A DNA stretch of 34,841 nucleotides. Source: Pseudomonadota bacterium (GTDB lineage: Bacteria; Pseudomonadota; Gammaproteobacteria; Burkholderiales; SHXO01). Every line of letters begins with the position of its first letter. The first letter of the stretch is position 1. The notes beneath the pieces are model-generated. The model had not been told where the DNA came from, searched no databases, and saw nothing but the letters and a program-made list of their open reading frames with translations. Location: assembly GCA_023430065.1 (NCBI GenBank), contig JAEZCG010000209.1, positions 1 to 34,841 of the forward strand. Reading direction: 5' to 3'. Position numbers and translations under genes: made by a program. This document shows, piece by piece, positions 27,377-34,841 of this stretch.

Positions 27377-28533
27377 ACGCTGCGCCCCTTCATCATCGCG
27401 CGATTCTCGAAGTCCACGCGCAGCAGAAGCGCCAGCGCCACGCAGTTGGCCAGCAATCCGCTGCCGCCGAAGCTGAGAAACGGCAGGGTGAGCCCCTTGG
27501 TCGGAAGCAGGCCCACGTTGACCCCCATGTTGATGAGCGCCTGCGATCCGATCCACAGTCCGATGCCCTGCGCCACCAGCGCGGAGAAGTAGCGCTCGAG
27601 CTTGGCCGCCCGTGCGCCGATCACGAACGCGCGCATGGTGAGCCAGGCGAACATGGCGATCACGGCCGTGACGCCGACGAAACCGAGTTCCTCGCCGATC
27701 ACGGCCAGCAGGAAGTCCGTATGCGCCTCGGGCAGATAGAAGAGCTTCTCGACGCTGGCACCCAGTCCCACGCCGAACCATTCTCCTCGTCCGAATGCAA
27801 TCAGCGCGTGGGAGAGCTGATATCCCTTGCCGTAGGGATCCGCCCACGGATCGAGGAAACCGAGGATGCGCTGCATGCGATAGGGCGAAGTGACGATGAC
27901 GATCACGAAGCCGACCACCAGCAGCATGAACAGGCCCACGAACAGGCGCCAGTTCATGCCGCCCAGGAACAGAACGCCCATCGAGATGCAGGCCACCACC
28001 GCGAATGCGCCGAAGTCGGGTTCGCGCAGCAGCAGCGCACCGGTGAACAGCATCACCGCCAGCATCGGCAGGAAGCCCTTCCGGAAGCTGTGCATCCAGG
28101 CTGCCTTGCGCACGGTGTAGTCGGCCGCGTAGAGCACCACGAACAGCTTCACCAGCTCCGAAGGCTGCAGGTTCATCACACCCAACGGCAGCCAGCGGCG
28201 GCTGCCGTTCACCTCGCGTCCGATGCCGGGGACGAGCACCACGACGAGCAGGAGCGCCCCGAGCAGGAACAGATACGGCGCGGTCTGTTGCCACACGCGC
28301 ATCGGGACTTGGAAGGCAATCACCGCGGCGGCCGCGCTGACTGCCACGGACAGCGCGTGGCGCTGAAGGAAGAAGGTCAGGTTCGGCGTGCCGACGCGGC
28401 CGCTCTCGGCGAGCGCAATGGACGCCGAGTACACCATGACCGTGCCGATGCCGACCAGCAGAACGCCCAGCCAGATCAGCGCGTCGTCGTGATCGCGCAT
28501 GGCGGCGGAGGGTCGCGCGGCGGTTGCGATCAC
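27373..28533 (-). CDS. ftsW: Septal peptidoglycan glycosyltransferase FtsW
   Basis: FtsW is the SEDS-family polymerase that builds septal glycan strands together with FtsI. The protein (386 residues from this start) has about ten membrane segments, MVYSASIAL in the first, [26 protein letters not shown]-like [10 protein letters not shown], the loop [30 protein letters not shown] and ending [27 protein letters not shown]. The start is taken as the GTG at 28533, which overlaps the murD stop (GTGA); an ATG at 28500 would remove 11 residues and is also possible. Confidence 0.95.
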   Translation of the reverse strand: MIATAARPSAAMRDHDDALIWLGVLLVGIGTVMVYSASIALAESGRVGTPNLTFFLQRHALSVAVSAAAAVIAFQVPMRVWQQTAPYLFLLGALLLVVVLVPGIGREVNGSRRWLPLGVMNLQPSELVKLFVVLYAADYTVRKAAWMHSFRKGFLPMLAVMLFTGALLLREPDFGAFAVVACISMGVLFLGGMNWRLFVGLFMLLVVGFVIVIVTSPYRMQRILGFLDPWADPYGKGYQLSHALIAFGRGEWFGVGLGASVEKLFYLPEAHTDFLLAVIGEELGFVGVTAVIAMFAWLTMRAFVIGARAAKLERYFSALVAQGIGLWIGSQALINMGVNVGLLPTKGLTLPFLSFGGSGLLANCVALALLLRVDFENRAMMKGRSV

Positions 28534-29909
28534 GAGTGCGCCATCAGCTTGTGCACCGCCTGCACGAACGCTTGTGCCCGATGCTCGTAGTCGCGGAACA
28601 TGTCGAAGCTCGCACAAGCGGGAGACAGCAGCACCACGTCGCCCTCGCGGGCGCGATCGTGACCGGCGCGAACCGCCTCGTCCATGTCGCGCGCGCGCAC
28701 CAGCGGCACGTCGATCCCCGCCACCGCCTCGGCGATGCGCGCAGCGTCGCGGCCGATCAGCACCACCGCCCTCGCCTGGCGTGCGACGACGTCCTTCAGC
28801 GGCGTGAAGTCCTGCCCCTTGCCGTCGCCGCCGGCGATGAGGATCACTTTCTGGCGCATGCCGTTGAGCGCCGCGACCGTTGCGCCGACGTTGGTGCCCT
28901 TGGAGTCGTCGTAGAACGTGATCCCGTCGATCTCTGCGACCTTCTGCACTCGGTGCGGCAGGCCCTCGAAGCGCGACAGTGCCTCGAGCAGCGGCGCGTA
29001 CGGAAGGTCCACCGCGCGCGTCAGCGCCAGCGCGGCGAGCGCGTTCGCGGCATTGTGCAGGCCGGAGACGCGCAACCTGGAAACCGGCATCAGCCGCTGC
29101 TGTCCCTGCGCCAGCCACATGTCGGTGCCGCTACCGGCCAATCCCCAGTCGTTATCGCCCTGCGGCGCGTCGAGGCCGAAGGTGAAGACCCGGCGCCCGG
29201 GGATGACCATGCCGCGCGACCACGCGTCCTGCCGGTTGACGACCTGCACGCCGTCTCCGCGGAAGATGCGCGCCTTGGCCTGCGCGTACTCGTGCATGCC
29301 TGCGTAGCGGTCCAGATGGTCCTCACTGAGGTTCAGACAGGCGGCCACGTGCGCGTTGAGGCTCGAGGTCGCCTCGAGCTGGAAGCTCGACAGCTCGAGC
29401 ACGAAAGCGATCGGCGCATCCGTCACCGTCGCGCACTGGACCGTCTGCACGGCTTCGAGCACGGGCAGTCCGATGTTGCCTGCGACCACCGTCTCGAGGC
29501 CCGCCGCCCGGCACATGGCGCCCGCCATCTCCGTCACGGTGCTCTTGCCGTTCGAACCGGTGATGGCGACGATGCGCGTCGCGCGGGACAGCGGGAGGGA
29601 CTGCGCGAACAGCTCGATGTCGCCCACCACGGGGATGCCCCGGGCCTGAGCCTCGCTCAGCGCGGGCGCAGTCATGGGCAGACCCGGGCTGAGCGCGATC
29701 AGCTCCACCTGCTCGAACAGCCCGGCGGAGAAATCGCCGGTGCTCACGCTCACCTGCGGATGCTCCTGGCGAAGCTGCGCCAGGCATGGCGGCGCGGCAC
29801 GCGTGTCGGCCACGCGCACGCGCGCCCCGGCGCGCATCAGCCAGCGCACCATCGACAGGCCGCTGAGGCCGAGGCCCAGGACGAGAACGTGTTTGCCAGC
29901 GAGGTTCAT
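28530..29909 (-). CDS. murD: UDP-N-acetylmuramoyl-L-alanine--D-glutamate ligase
   Basis: MurD adds D-glutamate to UDP-MurNAc-L-Ala. The 459-residue protein opens with a Rossmann-like [17 protein letters not shown], has the P-loop [13 protein letters not shown] (P-loop core 118-124), [21 protein letters not shown] and a C-terminal [17 protein letters not shown] and [21 protein letters not shown], all diagnostic. The ATG overlaps the mraY stop by four bases. Confidence 0.97.
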   Translation of the reverse strand: MNLAGKHVLVLGLGLSGLSMVRWLMRAGARVRVADTRAAPPCLAQLRQEHPQVSVSTGDFSAGLFEQVELIALSPGLPMTAPALSEAQARGIPVVGDIELFAQSLPLSRATRIVAITGSNGKSTVTEMAGAMCRAAGLETVVAGNIGLPVLEAVQTVQCATVTDAPIAFVLELSSFQLEATSSLNAHVAACLNLSEDHLDRYAGMHEYAQAKARIFRGDGVQVVNRQDAWSRGMVIPGRRVFTFGLDAPQGDNDWGLAGSGTDMWLAQGQQRLMPVSRLRVSGLHNAANALAALALTRAVDLPYAPLLEALSRFEGLPHRVQKVAEIDGITFYDDSKGTNVGATVAALNGMRQKVILIAGGDGKGQDFTPLKDVVARQARAVVLIGRDAARIAEAVAGIDVPLVRARDMDEAVRAGHDRAREGDVVLLSPACASFDMFRDYEHRAQAFVQAVHKLMAHS

Positions 29910-30991
29910 CGCAGCTTCAACGTGGACAGGCCGACCAGCACCAGCATCATCGTGATGATCCAGAAGCGCACGACGACCTGATTTTCCTTCCAGCCCTTCA
30001 GCTCGTAGTGGTGGTGCAGGGGCGCCATGCGGAAGATGCGCTTGCCGGTGAGCTTGAACGAGGCCACCTGCAGCATCACCGACAGCGTCTCCATGACGAA
30101 CACGCCGCCCATGATGAACAGCACGATCTCCTGGCGGCAGATCACGGCAATCGTGCCGAGCGCCGCGCCCAACGCCAGCGCGCCGACATCGCCCATGAAC
30201 ACTTCGGCGGGGTAGGCGTTGAACCACAGGAAGGCGAGGCCGGCACCTGCCATCGCCCCGCACACGATGGTCAACTCGGCAGCGCCGGGAATGTGCGGAA
30301 ATCCGAGGTAGCGCGAGAACACCGCGTGGCCAGCGACGTAAGCGAATACGCCCAGCGCGCTGCCGACCATGACCGTTGGCAGGATCGCCAGACCGTCCAG
30401 GCCGTCGGTCAGGTTCACCGCGTTGCTGCTGCCGACGATGACGAAGTAGGTCATCACGATGAAGCCCCACACGCCCAGCGGATAGGCGACGTGCTTGAAG
30501 AAGGGCACGATGAACTCGGTCTGCGCAGGCAGGTTGGTGCTGAACGCGAGGAAGGCCGCAGCGCCCATTCCGATCACCGACTGCCAGAAGTACTTGGTCT
30601 TGGCCGACAGGCCCTTCGGATTGCGATAGACCACCTTGCGGTAATCGTCCACCCAGCCGACCAGGCCGAAGCCGAGGGTCACCACCAGCACCACCCAGAC
30701 GAAGCGGTTGGACAGATCGGCCCACAGCAGCGTGCTCACCGCGATGCCAACCAGGATCAGCGCACCGCCCATCGTCGGCGTGCCCGCCTTGGTCAGATGG
30801 GACTTGGGTCCGTCGTCGCGCACCGCCTGTCCGATCTTGTAGGCGGTGAGCTTGCGGATCATGGCCGGTCCGACGACGAAGGCGAACACGAGCGAGGTCA
30901 GGGTCGCCAGCACCGCACGCAGCGTGATGTAGTTGAACACGTTGAATGCGCGGATGTCCTGGGCAAGCCACTGGGCGAGCAGGAGCAGCAT
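29906..30991 (-). CDS. mraY: Phospho-N-acetylmuramoyl-pentapeptide transferase
   Basis: MraY moves phospho-MurNAc-pentapeptide from UDP to undecaprenyl phosphate, making lipid I. The 361-residue protein has about ten membrane segments and the catalytic motifs: DD115-116 in [19 protein letters not shown] (193-202), D268 in FMGDVG, and the histidine loop [12 protein letters not shown]. The N-terminus [26 protein letters not shown] is canonical, so the ATG at 30991 is preferred over an in-frame one 24 bases upstream. One base separates it from the murF stop. Confidence 0.97.
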   Translation of the reverse strand: MLLLLAQWLAQDIRAFNVFNYITLRAVLATLTSLVFAFVVGPAMIRKLTAYKIGQAVRDDGPKSHLTKAGTPTMGGALILVGIAVSTLLWADLSNRFVWVVLVVTLGFGLVGWVDDYRKVVYRNPKGLSAKTKYFWQSVIGMGAAAFLAFSTNLPAQTEFIVPFFKHVAYPLGVWGFIVMTYFVIVGSSNAVNLTDGLDGLAILPTVMVGSALGVFAYVAGHAVFSRYLGFPHIPGAAELTIVCGAMAGAGLAFLWFNAYPAEVFMGDVGALALGAALGTIAVICRQEIVLFIMGGVFVMETLSVMLQVASFKLTGKRIFRMAPLHHHYELKGWKENQVVVRFWIITMMLVLVGLSTLKLR

Positions 30992-30992
30992 G

Positions 30993-32357
30993 TCAGTGCC
31001 CACCCTCGTCGGCACCGGCCCCGTCGACCAGGCGGTTCACCACCCGCTCCATGCGCATGAAGCGCGAGCCCTTCACCAGGACAGTGCTGGCGGGCGAAAG
31101 CAGCGGTATCAGTTGGGCGCACAGGGCGTCGAGATCCTGGAACGCATCCGCGCCGCGGCCGAAGGCCTGCGCCGCACGCGCCGCCAGTTCTCCGAGTGTG
31201 AACAGACGCTCGATGCCGGCTTCGCGCGCCGCCACGCCCAGTTCCTCGTGCATCCGGCCCGCATCGCCGCCCAGTTCGCCCATGTCGCCCATCACGAGCA
31301 CACGCGGCGGCGCGGCCTGCGCGAGCACCGCGATCGCAGCGCGCATCGAATCGGGATTGGCGTTGTAGGTGTCGTCGATCACGCGCGCACCCGCCTTCCC
31401 GGGCTTGCTCTGCAACCGCCCCTTCGCACCCTCGAACGTGGCAAAGCCCCGGATCACCGCCGCGGTCGGCACTTCCAGGGCATACGCCGCCGCACATGCC
31501 GCCAGTGCATTGCGCAGGTTGTGCAGACCGGGCACGGGCACGCGCACCCGGTACTGGTCGCGCGGCGTGGACACCGAGAGTTCGTCGCCGGCGACGCTGC
31601 CGCGCACCTGCGCCGTGGCGGCGATGCCGAAGTCCACCACCCGGCGCCCGCGGTTCAGTCCGCGCCAGTACTCGGCGAAGTCGTCATCGGCATTGATCAG
31701 CGCCACCCCGCCGGCAGAGAGCCCTTCGTAGATCTCGCCCTTGGCCTGCGCGATGGATTCGCGCGAACCGAGCTCGCCGATGTGGGCGGTGCCGGCATTG
31801 TTCACCAGCGCAGCCGTGGGCGAGGCAAGCGTGGTCAGATAGCGGATCTCGCCCAGATGGTTCATGCCCATCTCGAGCACAGCGTGGCGGTGGTGACTGC
31901 GCAGGCGCAGCAGCATCAGGGGCATGCCGATGGCGTTGTTCAGGTTGCCGCTGGTTGCGAGCACCGCGTCCTCTCCCACGTGGGCGCGTAGGATGGCGGC
32001 GAGCATTTCCTTGACCGTCGTCTTGCCGTTGCTGCCGGTGACCGCGACGAGCGGCAGCGTGAACCGATTGCGCCACGCAGCCGCGAGGCGACCGAGCGCC
32101 TGCAGCGTATCGTCGACCAGAATCAGCGGCACGGCGTGATCCGCGACCGCCCGCGCATCGTCCACCATCGCCGCAACCGCGCCGCTGTCCAGCGCCTGGC
32201 GCACGAAGGCGTGGCCGTCGTGGCGCTCTCCGCGCAGCGCCACGAACAAGTCTCCGTGCGCCACCTGCCGGCTGTCGGTGGTCACGCCGCCGAAGCTCAC
32301 GTTCGGACCGCGGCGTCCGGCACCGATGTCGCGGGCGGCGCGGTCGAGGTCGAGCAC
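30993..32357 (-). CDS. murF: UDP-N-acetylmuramoyl-tripeptide--D-alanyl-D-alanine ligase
   Basis: MurF adds the D-Ala-D-Ala dipeptide to UDP-MurNAc-tripeptide, giving the pentapeptide precursor. The 454-residue protein begins at a GTG (32357) two bases after murE and has [16 protein letters not shown], the P-loop [13 protein letters not shown] (108-114 core), [27 protein letters not shown] and the C-terminal [15 protein letters not shown] with [11 protein letters not shown]. All are standard for MurF, and length is normal. Confidence 0.96.
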   Translation of the reverse strand: MLDLDRAARDIGAGRRGPNVSFGGVTTDSRQVAHGDLFVALRGERHDGHAFVRQALDSGAVAAMVDDARAVADHAVPLILVDDTLQALGRLAAAWRNRFTLPLVAVTGSNGKTTVKEMLAAILRAHVGEDAVLATSGNLNNAIGMPLMLLRLRSHHRHAVLEMGMNHLGEIRYLTTLASPTAALVNNAGTAHIGELGSRESIAQAKGEIYEGLSAGGVALINADDDFAEYWRGLNRGRRVVDFGIAATAQVRGSVAGDELSVSTPRDQYRVRVPVPGLHNLRNALAACAAAYALEVPTAAVIRGFATFEGAKGRLQSKPGKAGARVIDDTYNANPDSMRAAIAVLAQAAPPRVLVMGDMGELGGDAGRMHEELGVAAREAGIERLFTLGELAARAAQAFGRGADAFQDLDALCAQLIPLLSPASTVLVKGSRFMRMERVVNRLVDGAGADEGGH

Positions 32358-32359
32358 GC

Positions 32360-33817
32360 TCAGACCTCCAGCGCGCGCAAGGCGGCGCGCGCGACGTCGA
32401 TGTCGGAGAACGGCAGGCGGGTGCCGCCGATCTCCTGGTACGGCTCGTGTCCCTTGCCGGCGATGAGGACGACGTCCTCCTGCGCCGCGCTGGCCAGCGC
32501 GCGATGAATCGCACTGGCACGATCCGCTTGCACCTCGTAGGTTGGATGCGCACCCGCCTCGATCTGCCGGATGATCTCGAGCGGATCCTCGCCGCGCGGG
32601 TTGTCGCTGGTGATCACCGACAGATCCGCCAGGCGCGTCGCCACCTCGCCCATCAGCGGCCGCTTGCCCGGATCACGTTCTCCGCCGCAGCCGAACACGC
32701 AGATCAGCCTGCCGCCAACGGGCAGTACGCCGCGCAACGTCTCCAGAACCTTCTGCAGCGCGTCGGGCGTGTGCGCGTAGTCCACGATGACCATGGGCCG
32801 GCCCGGCATCTGCAGCTGCTGCAGACGCCCCGCGACGGGCTCGAGTTCGGCTAGCGACTCGGCCGCGTCGCGCAGGTCGAGCCCCGCCGCGAGCAGCATC
32901 CCGAGCACACCGAGCACGTTGTAGGCATTGAATCCGCCGAGCAGCCTGCTGCGGATCGCGGCCGGACCCCAGGGCGTCTCGATCTCCAGCGACAGGCCGC
33001 GACGGCTGAGATCGAGCCGATGGCCGGCGATCTCGCCCTTGCCCAGCCCGTAGCCGAGCACGTCGACGCGCGAGCGGTCGAGCGAGGCGGCGAGTCGGGC
33101 ACCGAATGCGTCGTCCACGTTGACGACCGCGTGCTTCAGGCCCGGCCACCGGAACAGCCTGGCTTTGGCTGCACCGTAATCCTCCATGGATCCGTGGTAG
33201 TCCAGGTGATCGCGCGAAAGATTGGTGAACAGCGCGGCCGCGAAGGCCACGCCGTTCACCCGGCCCTGGTCGAGCCCATGGGAGGAGACTTCCATCGCCA
33301 CGCCGGAGGCGCCGCCGGCGAGCAGTTCGGACAGATACTCGTGCACCGACGCGGCATCCGGCGTGGTATGCGACGCGGGCTGCAGCGCGCCGGGGAAGCC
33401 GTTGCCCAGCGTCCCCAGCACCGCGGTCGCGCGCCCGCGGCGCCCGAGCGCGTGGGCGATCCAGTGCGAGCAGGAGGTCTTGCCGTTGGTGCCGGTCACG
33501 CCGGCCACCCACATGTGCTGCGAGGGCCGGCCGTACACGTGATCGGCGATGCGTCCGAGCTTGCCGCGTACGTCGTCCATCGCGACGTTGGGCACGTCCC
33601 AGCGACGGTCCCACTCGAAGCCGGCACGTTCCCAGACCACGGCGACGGCACCCGCGCGCAGCGCATCGGCGATGAAGCGACGGCCGTCGCTGCGCTCGCC
33701 GGGAAAGGCCACGAACAGGTCACCGGTGCGCACCTTGCGGCTGTCGGCACGCACGCCCTGCGGACGCACGCCGAGCGCGTCGAGTGCGGTCAGGTCGGCC
33801 GGTGGGGCGGCGCTCAT
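32360..33817 (-). CDS. murE: UDP-N-acetylmuramoyl-L-alanyl-D-glutamate--2,6-diaminopimelate ligase
   Basis: MurE adds meso-diaminopimelate to the growing stem peptide. The 485-residue protein has DSRKVRTGDLFVAFPG near residue 25, the P-loop TGTNGKTS (108-115), NLSRDHLDYHGSMEDYGAAK, VDYAHTPDAL, and DNPRGEDP beginning at D405; the DNPR signature marks diaminopimelate-adding rather than lysine-adding enzymes. The C-terminus has AGKGHEPYQ. The ATG overlaps the ftsI stop by four bases. Confidence 0.97.
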   Translation of the reverse strand: MSAAPPADLTALDALGVRPQGVRADSRKVRTGDLFVAFPGERSDGRRFIADALRAGAVAVVWERAGFEWDRRWDVPNVAMDDVRGKLGRIADHVYGRPSQHMWVAGVTGTNGKTSCSHWIAHALGRRGRATAVLGTLGNGFPGALQPASHTTPDAASVHEYLSELLAGGASGVAMEVSSHGLDQGRVNGVAFAAALFTNLSRDHLDYHGSMEDYGAAKARLFRWPGLKHAVVNVDDAFGARLAASLDRSRVDVLGYGLGKGEIAGHRLDLSRRGLSLEIETPWGPAAIRSRLLGGFNAYNVLGVLGMLLAAGLDLRDAAESLAELEPVAGRLQQLQMPGRPMVIVDYAHTPDALQKVLETLRGVLPVGGRLICVFGCGGERDPGKRPLMGEVATRLADLSVITSDNPRGEDPLEIIRQIEAGAHPTYEVQADRASAIHRALASAAQEDVVLIAGKGHEPYQEIGGTRLPFSDIDVARAALRALEV

Positions 33818-34841
33818 ACCTCTTCCTTGACCTGCGTCGCGGAGTCGACGGGTTCGAGGACCATGCTCGGCGCATCGGGCGTCACGTGCATCGTGCGCAG
33901 CGCCTCGGAAATGACCGCGCTGAACACCGGGGCGGCGACCACTCCTCCGTAGTAGTGACCCTTGGTCGGTTCGTCGATCATCACCGCGACGATCAGGCGC
34001 GGATCCGACACCGGCGCGAGACCGACGAAGGAGGAAACGTGCCGATCGTCGGCGTAGCGGCCGCCGTCGAGCTTGCGCGCAGTGCCGGTCTTCCCCGCCA
34101 CGCGATAACCCATCACCTGCGCGCGCACCGCAGTCCCGCCCGGCTGGACCACGGTCTCGAGCATGGTCCGCACCGCATTCGCCGTTCCCGGCGACATGAC
34201 CGACGTCCCCTTCACGGGCGTCTCCCGGCGCAGGAGGGAGAGCGGCTGCAGCGTCCCTTCGCCGGAGAACACGGTATAGGCGCGGGCCAGCTGCAGCAGC
34301 GACACCGATATCCCGTGTCCGTAGGACAGCGTCGCCTGCTCGATCGGACGCCAGCGCTGGAAATCGCGTAGCCGCCCGCCGACTTCGCCCGGGAATCCGA
34401 CCTGCGGCGCGGCGCCGAATCCGACCTTGTTGAGCAGCTGCCAGAGCTGCTCGCCGGACATCGAGAGCGCGATCTTGGCTACCCCGACGTTGGACGAACG
34501 CTGAATCACTTCCGACACGGTGAGCATCCCGGCAGGATGTATGTCGCGGATGCGGCGATCGCCGACGACCAGATAACCCGGCGCCGTCTGGATGCGGCTC
34601 TCCGGCCGTACCAGTCGCGCCTCGAGCGCAGCAGCCACGGTGAACGGCTTGAGCGTGGAGCCCGGCTCGAACAGGTCGGTGATCGCGCGGTTGCGCGTGC
34701 GATCCGGCGTGCGCAGCGCGCGCGCATTGGGGTCGTAGTCGGGCGCGTTGGCGAGCGCCAGCACCTCGCCGGTCCTGCTGTCGAGCACGACGATTGCGCC
34801 GGCCTTGGCGCCATGCTCCTTCACCGCTGCCTTCAGTTCGC
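33814..34841 (-). CDS. ftsI: Septal peptidoglycan transpeptidase FtsI (PBP3), 3' part
   Basis: FtsI is the class B penicillin-binding protein that cross-links septal peptidoglycan with FtsW. The gene runs off the right edge, so only the last 341 residues are seen: most of the transpeptidase domain with active-site serine motif SxxK in FEPGSTLKPF, the SxN motif in QRSSNVGVAK and the KTG motif in VAGKTGTARK. VVLDSRTGEVLALANAPDYDPN precedes them. The N-terminal membrane segment, and the mraZ, rsmH and ftsL genes expected further upstream, lie outside the window. The C-terminal tail ends DSATQVKEEV. Confidence 0.96.
   Translation of the reverse strand, partial: ELKAAVKEHGAKAGAIVVLDSRTGEVLALANAPDYDPNARALRTPDRTRNRAITDLFEPGSTLKPFTVAAALEARLVRPESRIQTAPGYLVVGDRRIRDIHPAGMLTVSEVIQRSSNVGVAKIALSMSGEQLWQLLNKVGFGAAPQVGFPGEVGGRLRDFQRWRPIEQATLSYGHGISVSLLQLARAYTVFSGEGTLQPLSLLRRETPVKGTSVMSPGTANAVRTMLETVVQPGGTAVRAQVMGYRVAGKTGTARKLDGGRYADDRHVSSFVGLAPVSDPRLIVAVMIDEPTKGHYYGGVVAAPVFSAVISEALRTMHVTPDAPSMVLEPVDSATQVKEEV

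Noticed and set aside
28524..29981. A 485-codon open frame on the plus strand opposite murD
   Set aside because: Low-complexity His/Arg/Gln-rich translation with no recognisable domain, fully opposite a clear murD. Similar long frames opposite ftsA, murF and murG were rejected for the same reason.
1..34841. Mobile elements, defence systems, CRISPR arrays or a biosynthetic cluster
   Set aside because: I read the window for transposases, integrases, direct repeats with regular spacers and unusual gene sets, and found none. Nearly every base belongs to conserved housekeeping genes.

Overview
The window is about 34.8 kb of GC-rich, densely coding chromosomal DNA. It contains conserved housekeeping genes of a Gram-negative bacterium, most probably a betaproteobacterium. 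Evidence for this: an intact LpxC (lipid A), a MurE with the DNPR motif of meso-diaminopimelate ligases, the FtsZ-associated protein ZapD next to coaE and yacG, a MutT-ThiE fusion, and the order lpxC / dciA / M23 peptidase / secA / argJ / DUF815 ATPase / mutT-thiE, which I associate with that class. I cannot name a genus. I see no tRNA, rRNA, insertion sequence, CRISPR array, prophage or plasmid feature, and no gap above 300 bases without a gene.

Layout from left to right. (1) 43-2169, minus strand: rpsP-rimM-trmD-rplS, the S16/L19 ribosome and tRNA-modification operon, with a recognisable promoter and a rho-independent terminator. (2) 2183-4372, minus: a secreted alpha/beta-hydrolase-like protein downstream of ffh (signal recognition particle). 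(3) 4552-11166, plus: a YpjD-type membrane protein, then pilB-pilC-pilD (type IV pilus assembly ATPase, platform protein, prepilin peptidase), coaE, zapD and yacG. (4) 11150-17056, minus: a Nudix/ThiE-like fusion, a DUF815 ATPase, argJ and secA. (5) 17200-18777: an M23 endopeptidase (minus), dciA (plus, the only plus-strand gene in the right half) and a 63-residue membrane protein (minus). (6) 18824-34841, minus: lpxC and most of the dcw cluster, read from the right edge as ftsI(partial)-murE-murF-mraY-murD-ftsW-murG-murC-murB-ddlB-ftsQ-ftsA-ftsZ.

The right half carries the cytoplasmic path from UDP-MurNAc to lipid II (MurB to MurG, Ddl, MraY), the septal synthase pair FtsW/FtsI and the FtsQ/FtsA/FtsZ division core, with lpxC tying lipid A synthesis to the same region. 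Several dcw genes overlap by four bases (ATGA or GTGA), which indicates translational coupling. ZapD, which bundles FtsZ filaments, is encoded 9 kb away next to the pilus genes. SecA, Ffh, YpjD and PilD all serve protein export or membrane biogenesis.

I did not find a convincing undescribed system. The points most worth checking are the degenerate ThiE-like half of the Nudix fusion and its uncharacterised ATPase neighbour, the 63-residue membrane protein overlapping the end of dciA, an inverted repeat across the lpxC promoter, and structured leaders before pilB and secA.
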